Source of the DNA: Lichenicola sp964247735
Lineage (GTDB): Bacteria; Pseudomonadota; Alphaproteobacteria; Acetobacterales; Acetobacteraceae
Assembly (NCBI GenBank): GCA_964247735.1
Contig: CAXTVS010000015.1
Location: 4,487 to 68,486, forward strand
DNA: 64,000 nucleotides
Direction of reading: 5' to 3'
Positions 50,716 to 59,076 of this stretch are shown in pieces. The notes under the pieces were generated by a model that was not told the origin of the DNA, made no database searches, and saw only the letters and a program-made list of their open reading frames with translations. Each line of letters begins with the position of its first letter. The stretch's first letter is position 1. Position numbers and translations under genes: made by a program.

Positions 50716-50886
50716 GCCTCGCTCCGTTCGCGGCAGCAACGCCCAGTTGATCGGCCGGTTGCGGGTCGTGGGCCGCAAGACAGGACCATGCGCCCGGACA
50801 GCCTTATAGTTCCTCCAGGATCCGACCGGGGTGCACCCTGTCCCGGCGCGTTGTCCCGAGCGGGAGCTTGTGGCACAGGTTCCTTC

Positions 50887-51885
50887 ATGACCACGCGTCG
50901 TGCCCTGACCTTCGCCGTTGCATCAATCGGCCTGTCGGCCGCTCTCGGGCCGGGATCGGCAGCGGCACGGACTCGTCCGTCGCGGGGAGACGGTTCCTAT
51001 CCCGGGTTCCTGCGGCAGGTCCGCACCGAGGCCCTGCAACACGGCGTACCGGCGTCGGTGCTTGACGTGGCCCTAGCGCTGGAAGCGCCCAACACGCATG
51101 TCCTCCAGCTGGATCGGCATCAGCCAGAGTTCACGCTGACCTGGGCCCAGTACCGGAGCCGCGTCATCTCGCCGACGCGCGAGCAGGGCGCGGCCGACGC
51201 CTATCGCGACAATCTCCCGCTCCTGACCGACATCTGGCGCCGCTATCGTGTCGACCCACGCGTGGTGGTGGGGATCTGGGGCCTGGAGTCGAACTTCGGC
51301 ACCCGCATCGGCTCCTTCAACGTCGTCGATGCGCTGGCGACGCTTGCCTATGACGGCCGCCGCGCCGGCTTCTTTCATACCGAACTGATGAACGCGCTGC
51401 GGATCCTGGGCAATGGCGACGTCGCACCGGGGTCGATGCTGGGAAGCTACGCCGGCGCCATGGGCCAGCCGCAGTTCATGCCGAGCTCCTACCTGCGCTA
51501 TGCGGTGGACTACAGCGGCGACGGCCGCAGGAACATCTGGACCGACCGGGCCGACGTGTTCGCCTCGATCGCCAACTATCTCGCCCGTTGCGGCTGGACC
51601 GCGGGCGAGCCGTGGGGTCAGCCGGTGACGCTGACACGCCCGATCGACCCGTCGATCGCCGGAAGGCAGGCGGTGCGGCCGCTTGCCTCCTGGACCGAAG
51701 CCGGTGTGCGCAGGCAGGACGGCGCGCGGTTCTCGCAAGGCGGGGTAACTGGCGCGCTTCTGCTGCCCGACGGTGCCGGCGGCGACGCCTTCATGGTGTA
51801 CTCCAACTTCGACGTGATCCGGCGCTACAACCCGTCTGACTTCTACGCCCTGGCGGTCGGCCTGATCGGCAACGCCGCGGCGTGA
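50887..51885 (+). CDS. Lytic murein transglycosylase (MltB/SLT2 family)
   Basis: This 332-residue exported enzyme has a signal peptide (LTFAVASIGLSAALGPGSAA), the SLT2 catalytic motif VVVGIWGLESNFGTRIGSFN (Glu near residue 138), YAGAMGQPQFMPSSYLRYAV and NIWTDRADVFASIANYLA. It cleaves glycan strands leaving 1,6-anhydro-muramic ends. The first gene of a tightly packed operon, it overlaps rlpA by four bases. Confidence 0.92.
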   Translation: MTTRRALTFAVASIGLSAALGPGSAAARTRPSRGDGSYPGFLRQVRTEALQHGVPASVLDVALALEAPNTHVLQLDRHQPEFTLTWAQYRSRVISPTREQGAADAYRDNLPLLTDIWRRYRVDPRVVVGIWGLESNFGTRIGSFNVVDALATLAYDGRRAGFFHTELMNALRILGNGDVAPGSMLGSYAGAMGQPQFMPSSYLRYAVDYSGDGRRNIWTDRADVFASIANYLARCGWTAGEPWGQPVTLTRPIDPSIAGRQAVRPLASWTEAGVRRQDGARFSQGGVTGALLLPDGAGGDAFMVYSNFDVIRRYNPSDFYALAVGLIGNAAA

Positions 51886-52790
51886 CCGGAGGTCGAGGAG
51901 CCGCCCGCGCGCTGGCGCCGCTCGGCCTGCTGGCCTGCCTGTCCGGCTGCCATCATCGCCAGCAGCCTCCGGCCCCGGCGGCGAACCCGTACTACGTAGT
52001 CGGGGCGCCCTGGCAGGGAGCGGACGGCGCCTGGTTCTATCCCAGGGAGCAGCCCGATTATCATGCGACCGGCTTGGCGACGATCCAACCCGCACCGTCC
52101 AGCGGCCTCACCGCCGATGGCGAGCGGTTCGATCCGGACGCGATGGCAGCCTCGCATCAGAGCCTGCAGCTTCCCTGCGTCCTCACGGTCAGGAACCTCG
52201 AGAACGGCCGCACGATCCTGGTGCGGGCGAACGACCGCGGCCCGGCGCAACAGGGGCGGGTGCTGGGCCTGACCCCGCGGGCGGCGACGCTGCTCGGGAT
52301 GGCCGACGGCCTTCCGGTCCGCGTCGACATCACCCTCGACCAAGTCCGCAGCCGGACGGCCTCCGAGGGGACAGGAGGCGGTCCACGCCTGGACATCGTG
52401 GCCGCTCCGGTGGAGGGCGTGCAGGAGCAGCCGCTTCCGGTGCCGGGCCACGACGTTGGTGGCACGATTGCCACCGGGCCGGCTGGCGACCCGGAGCGCC
52501 GGCCACCTGCGACGGCGGACGGCACAGCCGACAACCGTCTGCCACCCATCGCGCAGCAGGGCGTTGCGGATCCCGGCGCCCTCTGGATCGACTGCGGGCA
52601 GTTCAACCGGCGCAGCTATGCCGACCGGATCGCCTCTGAGCTTGGGGCATCGGTCGGAAATGCGGGGCAGGGACGCGAGGTCGTGTATACCGTCCGCGAG
52701 GGACCCTTCCAACGGACCGCCGATGCGGATGCCGCTCTGGACCGGGCACGTCGTGCCGGGGTAACCGGGGCACGGATCATCGTCGAGTAG
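51882..52790 (+). CDS. rlpA: RlpA-like septal lytic transglycosylase
   Basis: This 302-residue lipoprotein starts at GTG 51882 (GTGA overlap) with lipobox LSGC (Cys at about 23). It has a double-psi beta-barrel (GLTADGERFDPDAMAASHQS, VRNLENGRTILVRANDRGP with the catalytic-region NDRGP) and a C-terminal SPOR-type domain (WIDCGQFNRRSYADRIASEL). RlpA binds denuded glycan at division sites and cleaves it. It directly follows a transglycosylase and precedes the D,D-carboxypeptidase, as in many alphaproteobacteria. Confidence 0.9.
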   Translation: MTGGRGAARALAPLGLLACLSGCHHRQQPPAPAANPYYVVGAPWQGADGAWFYPREQPDYHATGLATIQPAPSSGLTADGERFDPDAMAASHQSLQLPCVLTVRNLENGRTILVRANDRGPAQQGRVLGLTPRAATLLGMADGLPVRVDITLDQVRSRTASEGTGGGPRLDIVAAPVEGVQEQPLPVPGHDVGGTIATGPAGDPERRPPATADGTADNRLPPIAQQGVADPGALWIDCGQFNRRSYADRIASELGASVGNAGQGREVVYTVREGPFQRTADADAALDRARRAGVTGARIIVE

Positions 52791-52798
52791 GGATCGAA

Positions 52799-54031
52799 GT
52801 GCCTAGCAGACGGCTGTTGCTGACCGGTGCCGGAAGCCTTGCGCTTCCTTCTCTCCTTGCTTCCAAGGGTGCGGCCGCGCGTCCGCGCCGCGCCGCCAAG
52901 GTGGCAGCCATCGCTGCCGCGACGGACTTGACGCCGGCTCCGGTCGGAACGGCGGCCGACACCCCAGTCGGCCCGCTGGAAACCGAGGCACGCTGGGCGT
53001 TCATCAGCGACTTCCAGACCAACGCCGTCCTGCTCCAGAAGGCGGCGGACGAGCGCATGCCGCCGTCGTCGCTGACCAAGCTGATGACCGCCTATCTCGT
53101 GTTCGGCATGCTGAAGTCGGGACGCCTGCGCCTCGACCAGATGCTGCCGGTCAGCGAGAAGGCATGGCGCATGCAGGGCTCGAAGATGTTCGTGCCGCTC
53201 GGCGCCCAGGTCTCGGTCGTCGACCTGATCCGCGGCATGCTCATCCAGTCCGGCAACGACGCCTGCATCGTGCTGGCCGAGGGCATTTCCGGCTCCGAGG
53301 AGCAGTTCGTCGCGCAGATGAACGCCATGGCCAAGACGCTGGGCATGACGAACACGCAGTTCCGCAACGCCACCGGCTGGCCGGATCCGGACCACCTCAT
53401 GTCGGCGCGAGACATCGCCACCCTGGCCCGTCACCTCATCGCCGACTTTCCGGACGACTACCACTTCTTCTCGGAAAAAGACTACAAGTTCAACAACATC
53501 AACCAGGGTAACCGCAACGTCCTGGTGGACAAGGGCTTGGCCGACGGATTGAAGACCGGGCACACCGACGCCGGCGGGTTCGGTCTTTGTGTCAGCTCGG
53601 AGCGCAACGGCAACCGCATCATCGAGGTGGTCAACGGGCTATCCTCGTCACAGGCCCGCGCCGCCGAAGGGGAGCGGCTGCTGAGCTGGGCTTTCGCCAA
53701 CTTCGAGAACGTGCGCCTGCTCACGCGAAGCCAGCCGCTGGAGGTGGCGCCCGTCTGGCTTGGCGTCGTGGCCACTGTTCCGGTGTGCGCCGCCGCCGAC
53801 CTGCTGCTGACGGTTCCGCACGGTTGGCAAGGCCGGGTGAAGGTGGCGCTCGACTACCAGGCGCCCATACCGGCGCCGGTCCGCGCCGGGCAGCAGGTCG
53901 GCCAGATCACGATCTCCGGCGCCTCCGTCACCGACATACAGGTTCCCCTGGTCGCTGGCGCAGCGGTAGGCCGCAAGAGCCTCCCTGCGCGTGCCGTCGC
54001 CGTGCTCGACCACTTCGTCGGCGGCTCGTGA
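52799..54031 (+). CDS. dacA: D-alanyl-D-alanine carboxypeptidase (PBP5/6 type)
   Basis: This 410-residue exported enzyme starts at GTG 52799, with a twin-Arg-like, Ala-rich export segment (RRLLLTGAGSLALPSLLASK). The three active-site motifs are SSLTKLMTAY (SxxK), SGNDACIVLAEG (SxN) and KTGHTDAGGFG (KTG). The C-terminal beta domain is followed by a short basic tail. It trims pentapeptides in the periplasm. It overlaps tmk by four bases. Symbol by family; the dacC-type assignment is equally possible. Confidence 0.9.
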   Translation: MPSRRLLLTGAGSLALPSLLASKGAAARPRRAAKVAAIAAATDLTPAPVGTAADTPVGPLETEARWAFISDFQTNAVLLQKAADERMPPSSLTKLMTAYLVFGMLKSGRLRLDQMLPVSEKAWRMQGSKMFVPLGAQVSVVDLIRGMLIQSGNDACIVLAEGISGSEEQFVAQMNAMAKTLGMTNTQFRNATGWPDPDHLMSARDIATLARHLIADFPDDYHFFSEKDYKFNNINQGNRNVLVDKGLADGLKTGHTDAGGFGLCVSSERNGNRIIEVVNGLSSSQARAAEGERLLSWAFANFENVRLLTRSQPLEVAPVWLGVVATVPVCAAADLLLTVPHGWQGRVKVALDYQAPIPAPVRAGQQVGQITISGASVTDIQVPLVAGAAVGRKSLPARAVAVLDHFVGGS

Positions 54032-54657
54032 GCGGACTGTTCGTCACCCTTGAGGGCGGCGAGGGAGCCGGCAAGTCCACGCAGTCGCGCCTGCTCGCCG
54101 AACGGCTGGCCAAGTACGGCCGTTCGCTGCTGCACACGAGGGAGCCCGGCGGCGCCGAGGGTGCCGAACGGCTGAGGACGCTGCTGCTGGAGGGCGATCA
54201 CAAGCTCAGCCTGCGGGCCGAGATCCTGGTGCACTTCGCAGCACGGTTCGACCACATCGAGCACACGATCATGCCGGCACTCGCCAAGGAACGCTTGGTG
54301 ATCTGCGACAGGTTCTTCGACTCGACGCTTGCCTACCAGGGATACGGACTGGGCTATGGCGAGGCGGAGCCCCTCGGCTTCATCCGCGACCTGATCGCGC
54401 TGACCCCGATCGTGCCGGACCTGACCGTGCTGCTCGACCTGCCACGGGAGCTGGCGCGGCAAAGGCTGACGCGTCGGGGGGTCGATCCGGACCGCTACGA
54501 GCGCCTGGACGAGGGATTCCACCTCCGCGTCGCGGACGGGTTCCGGCGGATCGCCCATGCTGCGCCGGAGCGGATCGTCACCATCGATGCGGCCGGCGAC
54601 GTGGAGCAGGTGCATCGGGCGCTGCTGGACAGGGTCGAAGAGCGCCTCCGCGGATGA
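54028..54657 (+). CDS. tmk: Thymidylate kinase
   Basis: This 209-residue enzyme phosphorylates dTMP. It has the P-loop FVTLEGGEGAGKSTQSRLLA, the DRF motif in VICDRFFDSTLAYQGYG and the lid region RLTRRGVDPDRYERLD. The start is GTG 54028 in a GTGA overlap. Length is normal. Confidence 0.96.
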   Translation: MSGLFVTLEGGEGAGKSTQSRLLAERLAKYGRSLLHTREPGGAEGAERLRTLLLEGDHKLSLRAEILVHFAARFDHIEHTIMPALAKERLVICDRFFDSTLAYQGYGLGYGEAEPLGFIRDLIALTPIVPDLTVLLDLPRELARQRLTRRGVDPDRYERLDEGFHLRVADGFRRIAHAAPERIVTIDAAGDVEQVHRALLDRVEERLRG

Positions 54658-55637
54658 CCGGCATCGCCGCGCCGGCAGGACACGGGTGGCTGGTGGGACA
54701 CGAGGCAGCCGAGGCGACGCTGGTCGCGGAAGCCTCGGGTCGCCGCCTGCACCACGCCTGGCTGCTCGCCGGCCCCCAGGGGATCGGCAAGGCAACCCTG
54801 GCGTTCCGCTTCGCCCGCTGGCTGCTTGCCGGCTGTCCGGGAACCGCCCTCGGGATCGCCGACATCGATCCCGTGTTCCGGCGCGTGGCTGCCGGGACCC
54901 ACGCCGACCTGCTGGCGATCGGCCGTTCCTTCGACGAGAAGCGCCAGCGGCACCGGGCGGAGATCGTCGCCGACGACGTGCGTCGGATCGGCGACTTCCT
55001 CCATCGGACGGCTGCGGAAGGCGGCTGGCGGGTGGTGATCCTCGACGATGCCGACCTGCTGAACCGCCACGCGGCCAACGCGCTGCTCAAGGTCCTGGAA
55101 GAGCCGCCGCCGTGGGCCATGCTAATCCTGGTCAGCAGCAGCCCGGGCCGTCTGCTTGCCACCATACGCAGTCGTTGCCGCCTGCTGCGCTTGGCTCCGC
55201 TCGACCTGCCGCAGATGATGGTCGCCCTTGAACGCCTGTTGCCGGACGAGGACGAGGCAGGCCGCCGGGTGCTGTCGGAGCTCGCGCATGGCGCGCCGGG
55301 ACGGGCTGTCGCGCTGGCCGATGAGGACGGCGTCGCCACGGCCGGGCTGGTACGTGACCTGCTGGACGGCGACGCCTCCAGCGTCGCCGGCTATGAGCTG
55401 GCAGATCGGATCCTGCGCAAGGAGCAGGGCTTCGCGACCTTCCTGACGCTGCTTGCGGATGCCATATCGGAGCGGGTACGGGAAGCGGTCCGCTGCGGCG
55501 GCTCCGGCGTCGCATCCGGAACCGGCTGGCTGGGGGTCTGGCAGGACCTCCATCGCATCCGGGTCGAGACGGACCGGTTCAACCTGGACAAGAGGCAGGC
55601 GCTGCTGTCGAGCCTAAGCCTGCTGAGCGAGCGATGA
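54654..55637 (+). CDS. holB: DNA polymerase III delta' subunit
   Basis: This 327-residue clamp-loader subunit has HHAWLLAGPQGIGKATLAFR, a conserved RRIGDFLHRTAAEGGWRVVI, DDADLLNRHAANALLKVLEE and SSSPGRLLATIRSRC (sensor 1 SRC). The zinc-binding cysteine set of E. coli HolB is absent, as is common in alphaproteobacteria. It overlaps both tmk and metG by four bases. Confidence 0.95.
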   Translation: MTGIAAPAGHGWLVGHEAAEATLVAEASGRRLHHAWLLAGPQGIGKATLAFRFARWLLAGCPGTALGIADIDPVFRRVAAGTHADLLAIGRSFDEKRQRHRAEIVADDVRRIGDFLHRTAAEGGWRVVILDDADLLNRHAANALLKVLEEPPPWAMLILVSSSPGRLLATIRSRCRLLRLAPLDLPQMMVALERLLPDEDEAGRRVLSELAHGAPGRAVALADEDGVATAGLVRDLLDGDASSVAGYELADRILRKEQGFATFLTLLADAISERVREAVRCGGSGVASGTGWLGVWQDLHRIRVETDRFNLDKRQALLSSLSLLSER

Positions 55638-57181
55638 CACAGCGCTACACCATCACCACCCCGATCTACTACGTGAACGGCGCGCCGCACATCGGCCACG
55701 CCTACACCTCGATCGCTGCCGACGTGATGGCGCGCTGGCACCGGCTCGACGGTCACGAAGTGTTCTTCCTGACCGGCACGGACGAGCACGGCCAGAAGGT
55801 GGAGCAGGCCGCCCTGGCCGCAGGCGTCGACCCCCAGGACTTTGTCGATCGCGTGTCTGCGGACTTCCGCGACATGGCGCAGGCCATGAACGTGTCGTTC
55901 GACGACTTCATCCGCACCACCGAGCCGAGGCACCTCCAGGCCTGCGCCGCGCTGTGGCGCCGCCTGCAGCAGGACGGGCACATCTATCTCGGCGCCTACG
56001 AGGGCTGGTACGCCACCCGGGACGAAAGCTTCTACGGCGAGGACGAGCTGGTGCTCCGCGCCGACGGCACCCGCGTGGCGCCCAGCGGCGCCCCGGTCGA
56101 GTGGGTCAAGGAGCCGTCCTACTTCTTCCGCCTGTCCGCCTGGCAGGACCGGCTGCTCGCCCATTACGACGCCAACCCGGACTTCATCGGGCCGCCGGGA
56201 CGTCGCAACGAGGTGCTCGGCTTCGTCCGGCAGGGGCTGAAGGACCTGTCGATCAGTCGCACCAGCTTCCGCTGGGGCGTCCCGGTGCCGGGCGACCCGG
56301 ACCACGTGATCTACGTGTGGTGGGACGCGCTGGTGAACTACATCACCGCCCTCGGCTATCCTGACCAGGACGGACCGCTCTGGCGCTTTTGGCCGCCCGA
56401 CCTGCACCTGGTCGGCAAGGAGATCATCCGCTTCCACGCCGTGTTCTGGCCGGCCTTCCTCCTGGCCGCCGGCATCGAGCTGCCGCGCCGGGTGTTCGCC
56501 AACGGATGGTGGACCGCCGACGGCGAGAAGATGAGCAAGTCGATCGGCAACGTGGTCGAGCCGCGCAGCCTGGCCGCCGAGTTCGGGGTCGACGCGGTGC
56601 GCTACTTCCTCCTGCGCGAGGTGCCGTTCGGCGGCGACGGCGACTTCAGCCGGCGGGCGCTGATCTCGCGCCTGAACGTCGAGCTCGCCAACGACCTCGG
56701 CAACCTGGCGCAGCGGACGTTGACGCAGATCGCGCGCAACTGCGAGGGCCGTTTGCCACCGCGCGGGTACGCCATGGCGGATGACGTTGCGCTGCTGGCT
56801 CAGGCGGACGCGCTCGTCGGACACCTATCCGGCCTGATCAACCGGCAGGTCCTGCACGAGGCGCTTGAGGAGGTGTGGAAGGTGGTGCGGGCAAGCAACG
56901 CCTACATCGATCGCCAAGCGCCCTGGGTGCTGAGGAAGACCGACCCCGGGCGTATGGGCGCGGTGCTGCGCGTGCTGACCGACGTGCTGCGGCAGGTGGC
57001 CACGGTGCTGCAGCCGTTCATGCCGGACAGCATGGGCCGTCTGCTCGACCAGCTCGGCGTCCCGGCCGCGGCTCGCAGCTTCGCAGCCCTCGCCGTCCCG
57101 CTGGAGGAAGGCGTGTCGCTTCCGCCACCCCGGGGCATCTTCCCCAGGCACGTCGAGGCTGCCGCCGCGGGTCCGGCCTGA
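55634..57181 (+). CDS. metG: Methionyl-tRNA synthetase
   Basis: This 515-residue class I synthetase has the HIGH motif (VNGAPHIGHAYTSIAADVMA), the GTDEHGQKVEQ stretch, and KMSKS (DGEKMSKSIGNVVEP). The zinc-knuckle CxxC pairs of the longer MetG class are missing from the connective peptide and no C-terminal dimerisation domain is present, so it belongs to the short bacterial form. It follows holB with overlap. Confidence 0.97.
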   Translation: MTQRYTITTPIYYVNGAPHIGHAYTSIAADVMARWHRLDGHEVFFLTGTDEHGQKVEQAALAAGVDPQDFVDRVSADFRDMAQAMNVSFDDFIRTTEPRHLQACAALWRRLQQDGHIYLGAYEGWYATRDESFYGEDELVLRADGTRVAPSGAPVEWVKEPSYFFRLSAWQDRLLAHYDANPDFIGPPGRRNEVLGFVRQGLKDLSISRTSFRWGVPVPGDPDHVIYVWWDALVNYITALGYPDQDGPLWRFWPPDLHLVGKEIIRFHAVFWPAFLLAAGIELPRRVFANGWWTADGEKMSKSIGNVVEPRSLAAEFGVDAVRYFLLREVPFGGDGDFSRRALISRLNVELANDLGNLAQRTLTQIARNCEGRLPPRGYAMADDVALLAQADALVGHLSGLINRQVLHEALEEVWKVVRASNAYIDRQAPWVLRKTDPGRMGAVLRVLTDVLRQVATVLQPFMPDSMGRLLDQLGVPAAARSFAALAVPLEEGVSLPPPRGIFPRHVEAAAAGPA

Positions 57182-57184
57182 CGC

Positions 57185-57970
57185 ATGCTGATCGACAGCC
57201 ACTGCCACCTCGACCACTTCCCCGACGACGAGGTCGACGCGCTGCTCGACCGGGCACAGGCGGCCGGCCTGTGCGGGATGGTGACGATCGGCACCCGCCT
57301 GTCGGCCGCCCCGCTGAACCGCAGACTGACGCGCCATGCCCGTGCGGGCCTGCCGATATGGTGCACGATCGGCACCCATCCGGACCACGTCGCCGACGAG
57401 GTGCTGCCAGACCCGGACCGGCTGGCAGCCCTGGCCTGCGCTCCAGAGATCGTCGGCATCGGCGAGTCCGGCCTCGACTACTTCTACGGCGAGCAGGAAC
57501 TGCGTCCGCTGCAGCAGGCGAGCTTCCGGGCGCATCTTCACGCCGCCAGGATCGCCGACCTGCCGCTGGTCATCCACGCGCGCAGCGCCGATGACGACGT
57601 GGCGGCGATCCTGAGGGAAGAGCACGAGGCAGGCGGTCCGTTCCGCTTCGTCCTGCACTGCTTCAGCTCCGGTGAGGCGCTGGCGCGGACCGCCCTGTCG
57701 CTCGGCGGCTATGTCAGCTTCTCCGGCATCGTGACCTTCCCGAAGTCGGAGGAGCTGCGTCGAATCGCCGCCTGGATCCCGCCCGAGCGCCTGCTGGTGG
57801 AAACCGATGCGCCTTTTCTCGCGCCGGCACCCCGGCGGGGCAGGCGCAACGAGCCGTCCTTCGTCGGGCATACCGCCTCAGTGCTCGCCGGGATCCGCGG
57901 CCTGGACGATGCTGCGCTCGGTGCCCTAACCACCGCGAACTTCCGGCGCCTGTTCAGCAAGGCGGCATGA
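57185..57970 (+). CDS. tatD: TatD-family metal-dependent hydrolase
   Basis: This 261-residue TIM-barrel hydrolase has the opening IDSHCHLDHFPDDEV (two metal-binding His), GTHPDHV, GIGESGLDYFYGEQELRPLQ, PLVIHARSADDDV, LHCFSSGEALA and ETDAPFLAP. TatD proteins have been assigned 3'-5' exonuclease and quality-control roles. It begins three bases after metG and overlaps the next gene. Confidence 0.94.
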   Translation: MLIDSHCHLDHFPDDEVDALLDRAQAAGLCGMVTIGTRLSAAPLNRRLTRHARAGLPIWCTIGTHPDHVADEVLPDPDRLAALACAPEIVGIGESGLDYFYGEQELRPLQQASFRAHLHAARIADLPLVIHARSADDDVAAILREEHEAGGPFRFVLHCFSSGEALARTALSLGGYVSFSGIVTFPKSEELRRIAAWIPPERLLVETDAPFLAPAPRRGRRNEPSFVGHTASVLAGIRGLDDAALGALTTANFRRLFSKAA

Positions 57971-58761
57971 CACCGGTGCGCGTCACCATTCTCGGATGCG
58001 GCGGCTCCGCCGGCGTGCCGATGCTGGGCGGGCCGGACGAGCAGGGCGACTGGGGCCTGTGCGATCCGGAGGAGCCGCGCAACCGCCGCAGCCGCTCGTC
58101 AATCGTAATCGAGGGCGCGGAAGGCAACCGAGTGCTGGTGGACACCTCCCCGGACCTCCGCACCCAGCTGCTGTCCACCGGCATCGGGCGGATCGACGCC
58201 GTCTTCTACACCCACGCCCATGCCGACCACGTCGCCGGACTGGACGAGGTGCGCAGCCTGAACCGCATCCTCGACCGCCCGATCGAGGCGTTCGGCACCG
58301 AGCCGGTGCTGGCGGAAATCGAGTCCCGCTTCCGCTATGCCTTCCGCCCCTGGTCGCCCCCCGGCTTCTACCGGCCGGTGATGGTGCCGCGGCCGGTGCG
58401 CGCCGACACCGCGGTCGAGATTGCCGGCATCCGTTTCCTGCTGTTCGAGCAGGTGCACGGCAGCGGCACCACGCTCGGCTTCCGTATCGGCGACTTCAGC
58501 TATTCGACTGACGTGGTACGCCTTGACGACACGGCCCTGTCAGTCCTGGCCGGCACCCGTACCTGGCTGGTCGACTGTTTCCAGCGCGCACCACACCCGG
58601 CGCATGCCGATCTCGCGTTGGTCAGGCGCTGGGCTGGCCGGCTCGGCATCGGCCGCACTATCTTGACCCACATGGGCACCGACATGGACTGGGCCTGGCT
58701 GCACGCCAACCTGCCACCCGGCATCGAGGCTGCGCATGACGGGATGATCCTGTCGCTCTAG
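57967..58761 (+). CDS. MBL-fold metallo-hydrolase (PhnP-like)
   Basis: This 264-residue protein has the metallo-beta-lactamase motif YTHAHADHVAGLDE, a first strand ILGCGGSAGVPMLGGPD and C-terminal HMGTDMDWAWLHA. It is the PhnP-like type adjacent to TatD in many alphaproteobacteria, probably a phosphodiesterase. It closes the operon that starts with the transglycosylase. Confidence 0.9.
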   Translation: MTPVRVTILGCGGSAGVPMLGGPDEQGDWGLCDPEEPRNRRSRSSIVIEGAEGNRVLVDTSPDLRTQLLSTGIGRIDAVFYTHAHADHVAGLDEVRSLNRILDRPIEAFGTEPVLAEIESRFRYAFRPWSPPGFYRPVMVPRPVRADTAVEIAGIRFLLFEQVHGSGTTLGFRIGDFSYSTDVVRLDDTALSVLAGTRTWLVDCFQRAPHPAHADLALVRRWAGRLGIGRTILTHMGTDMDWAWLHANLPPGIEAAHDGMILSL

Positions 58762-59076
58762 GTCGTCGAGGTGCCGCCCTGTGTCATGCCTGCAATCACC
58801 GGTCGATCCGGATGACGCAGTCTGCAATTTAGTTGAATCGTGCGCTGGGGCAGCGATAGCCTTCACAAAGTGGCGGTTCGACGGTTCCGCTGCGCAGGAT
58901 TGGTGATGTTGCCTCGACCATGGACGGAAGGTTCCGGCATTCCGGGCTCTTATCCGCCGCGGCCTCCGCTTCAGGAGGACCTGACAGGAGATCACGACAC
59001 AGGACGGGATCAATCCGGTCCGGGCGTGCCATCTTCCCGGTCAGGCGGGGCGCCCATCGTTTGGGGAGAGCTCTGC
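58762..59076. other. Intergenic leader of prkA
   Basis: No gene is supported here, although an open frame continues upstream from prkA. The stretch contains a small CCGG-flanked inverted repeat (CCGGCATTCCGG) and the prkA ribosome-binding site GGGGAGAG. No near-consensus housekeeping, heat-shock or EcfG promoter could be pointed out by eye, although a stress promoter is expected for this operon. Confidence 0.5.

Noticed and set aside
58762..59076. N-terminal extension of PrkA from an upstream start at 58840
   Set aside because: The extension has no PrkA-like sequence, and ATG 59077 has a strong ribosome-binding site and the family N-terminus.
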